Under the pieces are notes generated by a model that was given only the letters and a program-made list of their open reading frames with translations, did not search any database and was not told the DNA's origin. A DNA stretch of 6,799 nt from Caldimonas sp. (GTDB lineage: Bacteria > Pseudomonadota > Gammaproteobacteria > Burkholderiales > Burkholderiaceae_C), in NCBI GenBank assembly GCA_030150305.1, contig JASLGD010000187.1, positions 1-6,799 of the forward strand, given 5' to 3'. Below are positions 6,394 through 6,799 of the stretch, in pieces. The position numbers and the translations under genes are program-made. The stretch's first letter is position 1. Each line of letters starts with the position of its first letter.

Positions 6394-6799
6394 TCAGGGC
6401 GAAACGGCCGCGACCACTCCCGCGCGGGCGATCGCGTCCCGAGCAGCCAAGCGCCCGAAGATGCAACCCTTCGCCAACGACGAGCCGCTCATGTACGTTT
6501 CGCCATGGAAGCCGCCCATGACCTCGCCCGTTGCGTAGAGGCCTGCGATGGGCGAGCCGAAGACGTCGAGGACGCGAGCCTCGGTGTCGGTGTGCAGCCC
6601 GCAATAGGTCGATGTCAAGCCCGTGGTGCACGCCAGTCCGTAGAACGGCGCGCGCTCAATGCGGGTCGGCTTGCCATAGCCGGTGCTCAACGATGTCCTG
6701 CCGAACTCGTCGCGCCGCTTGCCGTCGATGGCGCCGTTGTAAGCGTCCACAGTCGCGCGAAGGTTGCCCACATCGATCCCGAGGTCCTGGGCCAGTGCC
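6394..6799 (-). CDS. FAD-dependent fumarate reductase/tricarballylate dehydrogenase-like flavoprotein, C-terminal part (partial)
   Basis: The frame runs in from the right edge and ends at a TGA at 6396-6394, giving 134 residues of the C-terminus. A GTG at 6771-6769 is internal, because the family match continues upstream of it (ALAQDLGID precedes VGNLRATVDAYN). The segments are typical of the FAD_binding_2 superfamily: a DAYN followed by DEFGR linker; an APFYGLACTTGLTSTYCGL strand-turn region; HTDTEARVLDVFGSPIAGLY; ATGEVMGGFHG; and YMSGSSLAKGCIFGRLAAR, which closes the FAD-binding domain. Relatives include flavocytochrome c-type fumarate reductases, 3-ketosteroid dehydrogenases and tricarballylate dehydrogenase (TcuA). 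The usual TYGG and GGSGL segments read TYCG and SGSSL here. The N-terminal FAD motif and most of the active site lie outside the window, so the substrate class cannot be fixed. It is 58 bases upstream of the FAH gene, probably in one operon. Confidence 0.88.
   Translation of the reverse strand, partial: ALAQDLGIDVGNLRATVDAYNGAIDGKRRDEFGRTSLSTGYGKPTRIERAPFYGLACTTGLTSTYCGLHTDTEARVLDVFGSPIAGLYATGEVMGGFHGETYMSGSSLAKGCIFGRLAARDAIARAGVVAAVSP

Overview
The window is GC-rich bacterial DNA and all recognisable genes lie on the minus strand, so transcription runs from the right edge to the left edge. It holds six complete genes and two genes cut by the window edges. The two TctC/Bug-type periplasmic solute-binding proteins in one cluster, together with the high GC and tight packing, suggest a betaproteobacterium, most likely Burkholderiales (Bordetella, Achromobacter, Variovorax or Cupriavidus type), where this family is strongly expanded. 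That assignment is an inference; no rRNA or marker gene is present.

In transcription order the layout is: the C-terminal end of an FAD-dependent fumarate reductase/tricarballylate dehydrogenase-like flavoprotein (6799-6394); a fumarylacetoacetate hydrolase (FAH) family enzyme (6335-5451); a first Bug-type binding protein (5440-4463); a two-domain cupin of the gentisate/salicylate 1,2-dioxygenase family (4442-3477); an MmgE/PrpD family protein (3426-1981); a second Bug-type binding protein (1956-988); an SDR oxidoreductase (991-155); and the signal peptide of another periplasmic protein, probably an ABC-type binding protein (98-1). Gaps between genes are 58, 10, 20, 50, 24, -4 and 56 bases. 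No terminator or promoter is evident between them, so this looks like the interior of one operon whose two ends lie outside the window.

The enzyme set suggests breakdown of a small aromatic or related carboxylic acid. Periplasmic binding proteins capture the acid, the cupin dioxygenase opens a ring, and the FAH-family enzyme hydrolyses the acylpyruvate-type product. The MmgE/PrpD protein, the SDR and the flavoprotein would process side-chain or downstream acids. No maleylpyruvate isomerase, ring hydroxylase, regulator or TctA/TctB membrane subunit is visible. The substrate is unknown, and the combination does not match a standard gentisate operon, at least within these bounds. No RNA genes, mobile elements, repeats or CRISPR arrays were seen. 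There is no gene-free stretch longer than about 60 bases.
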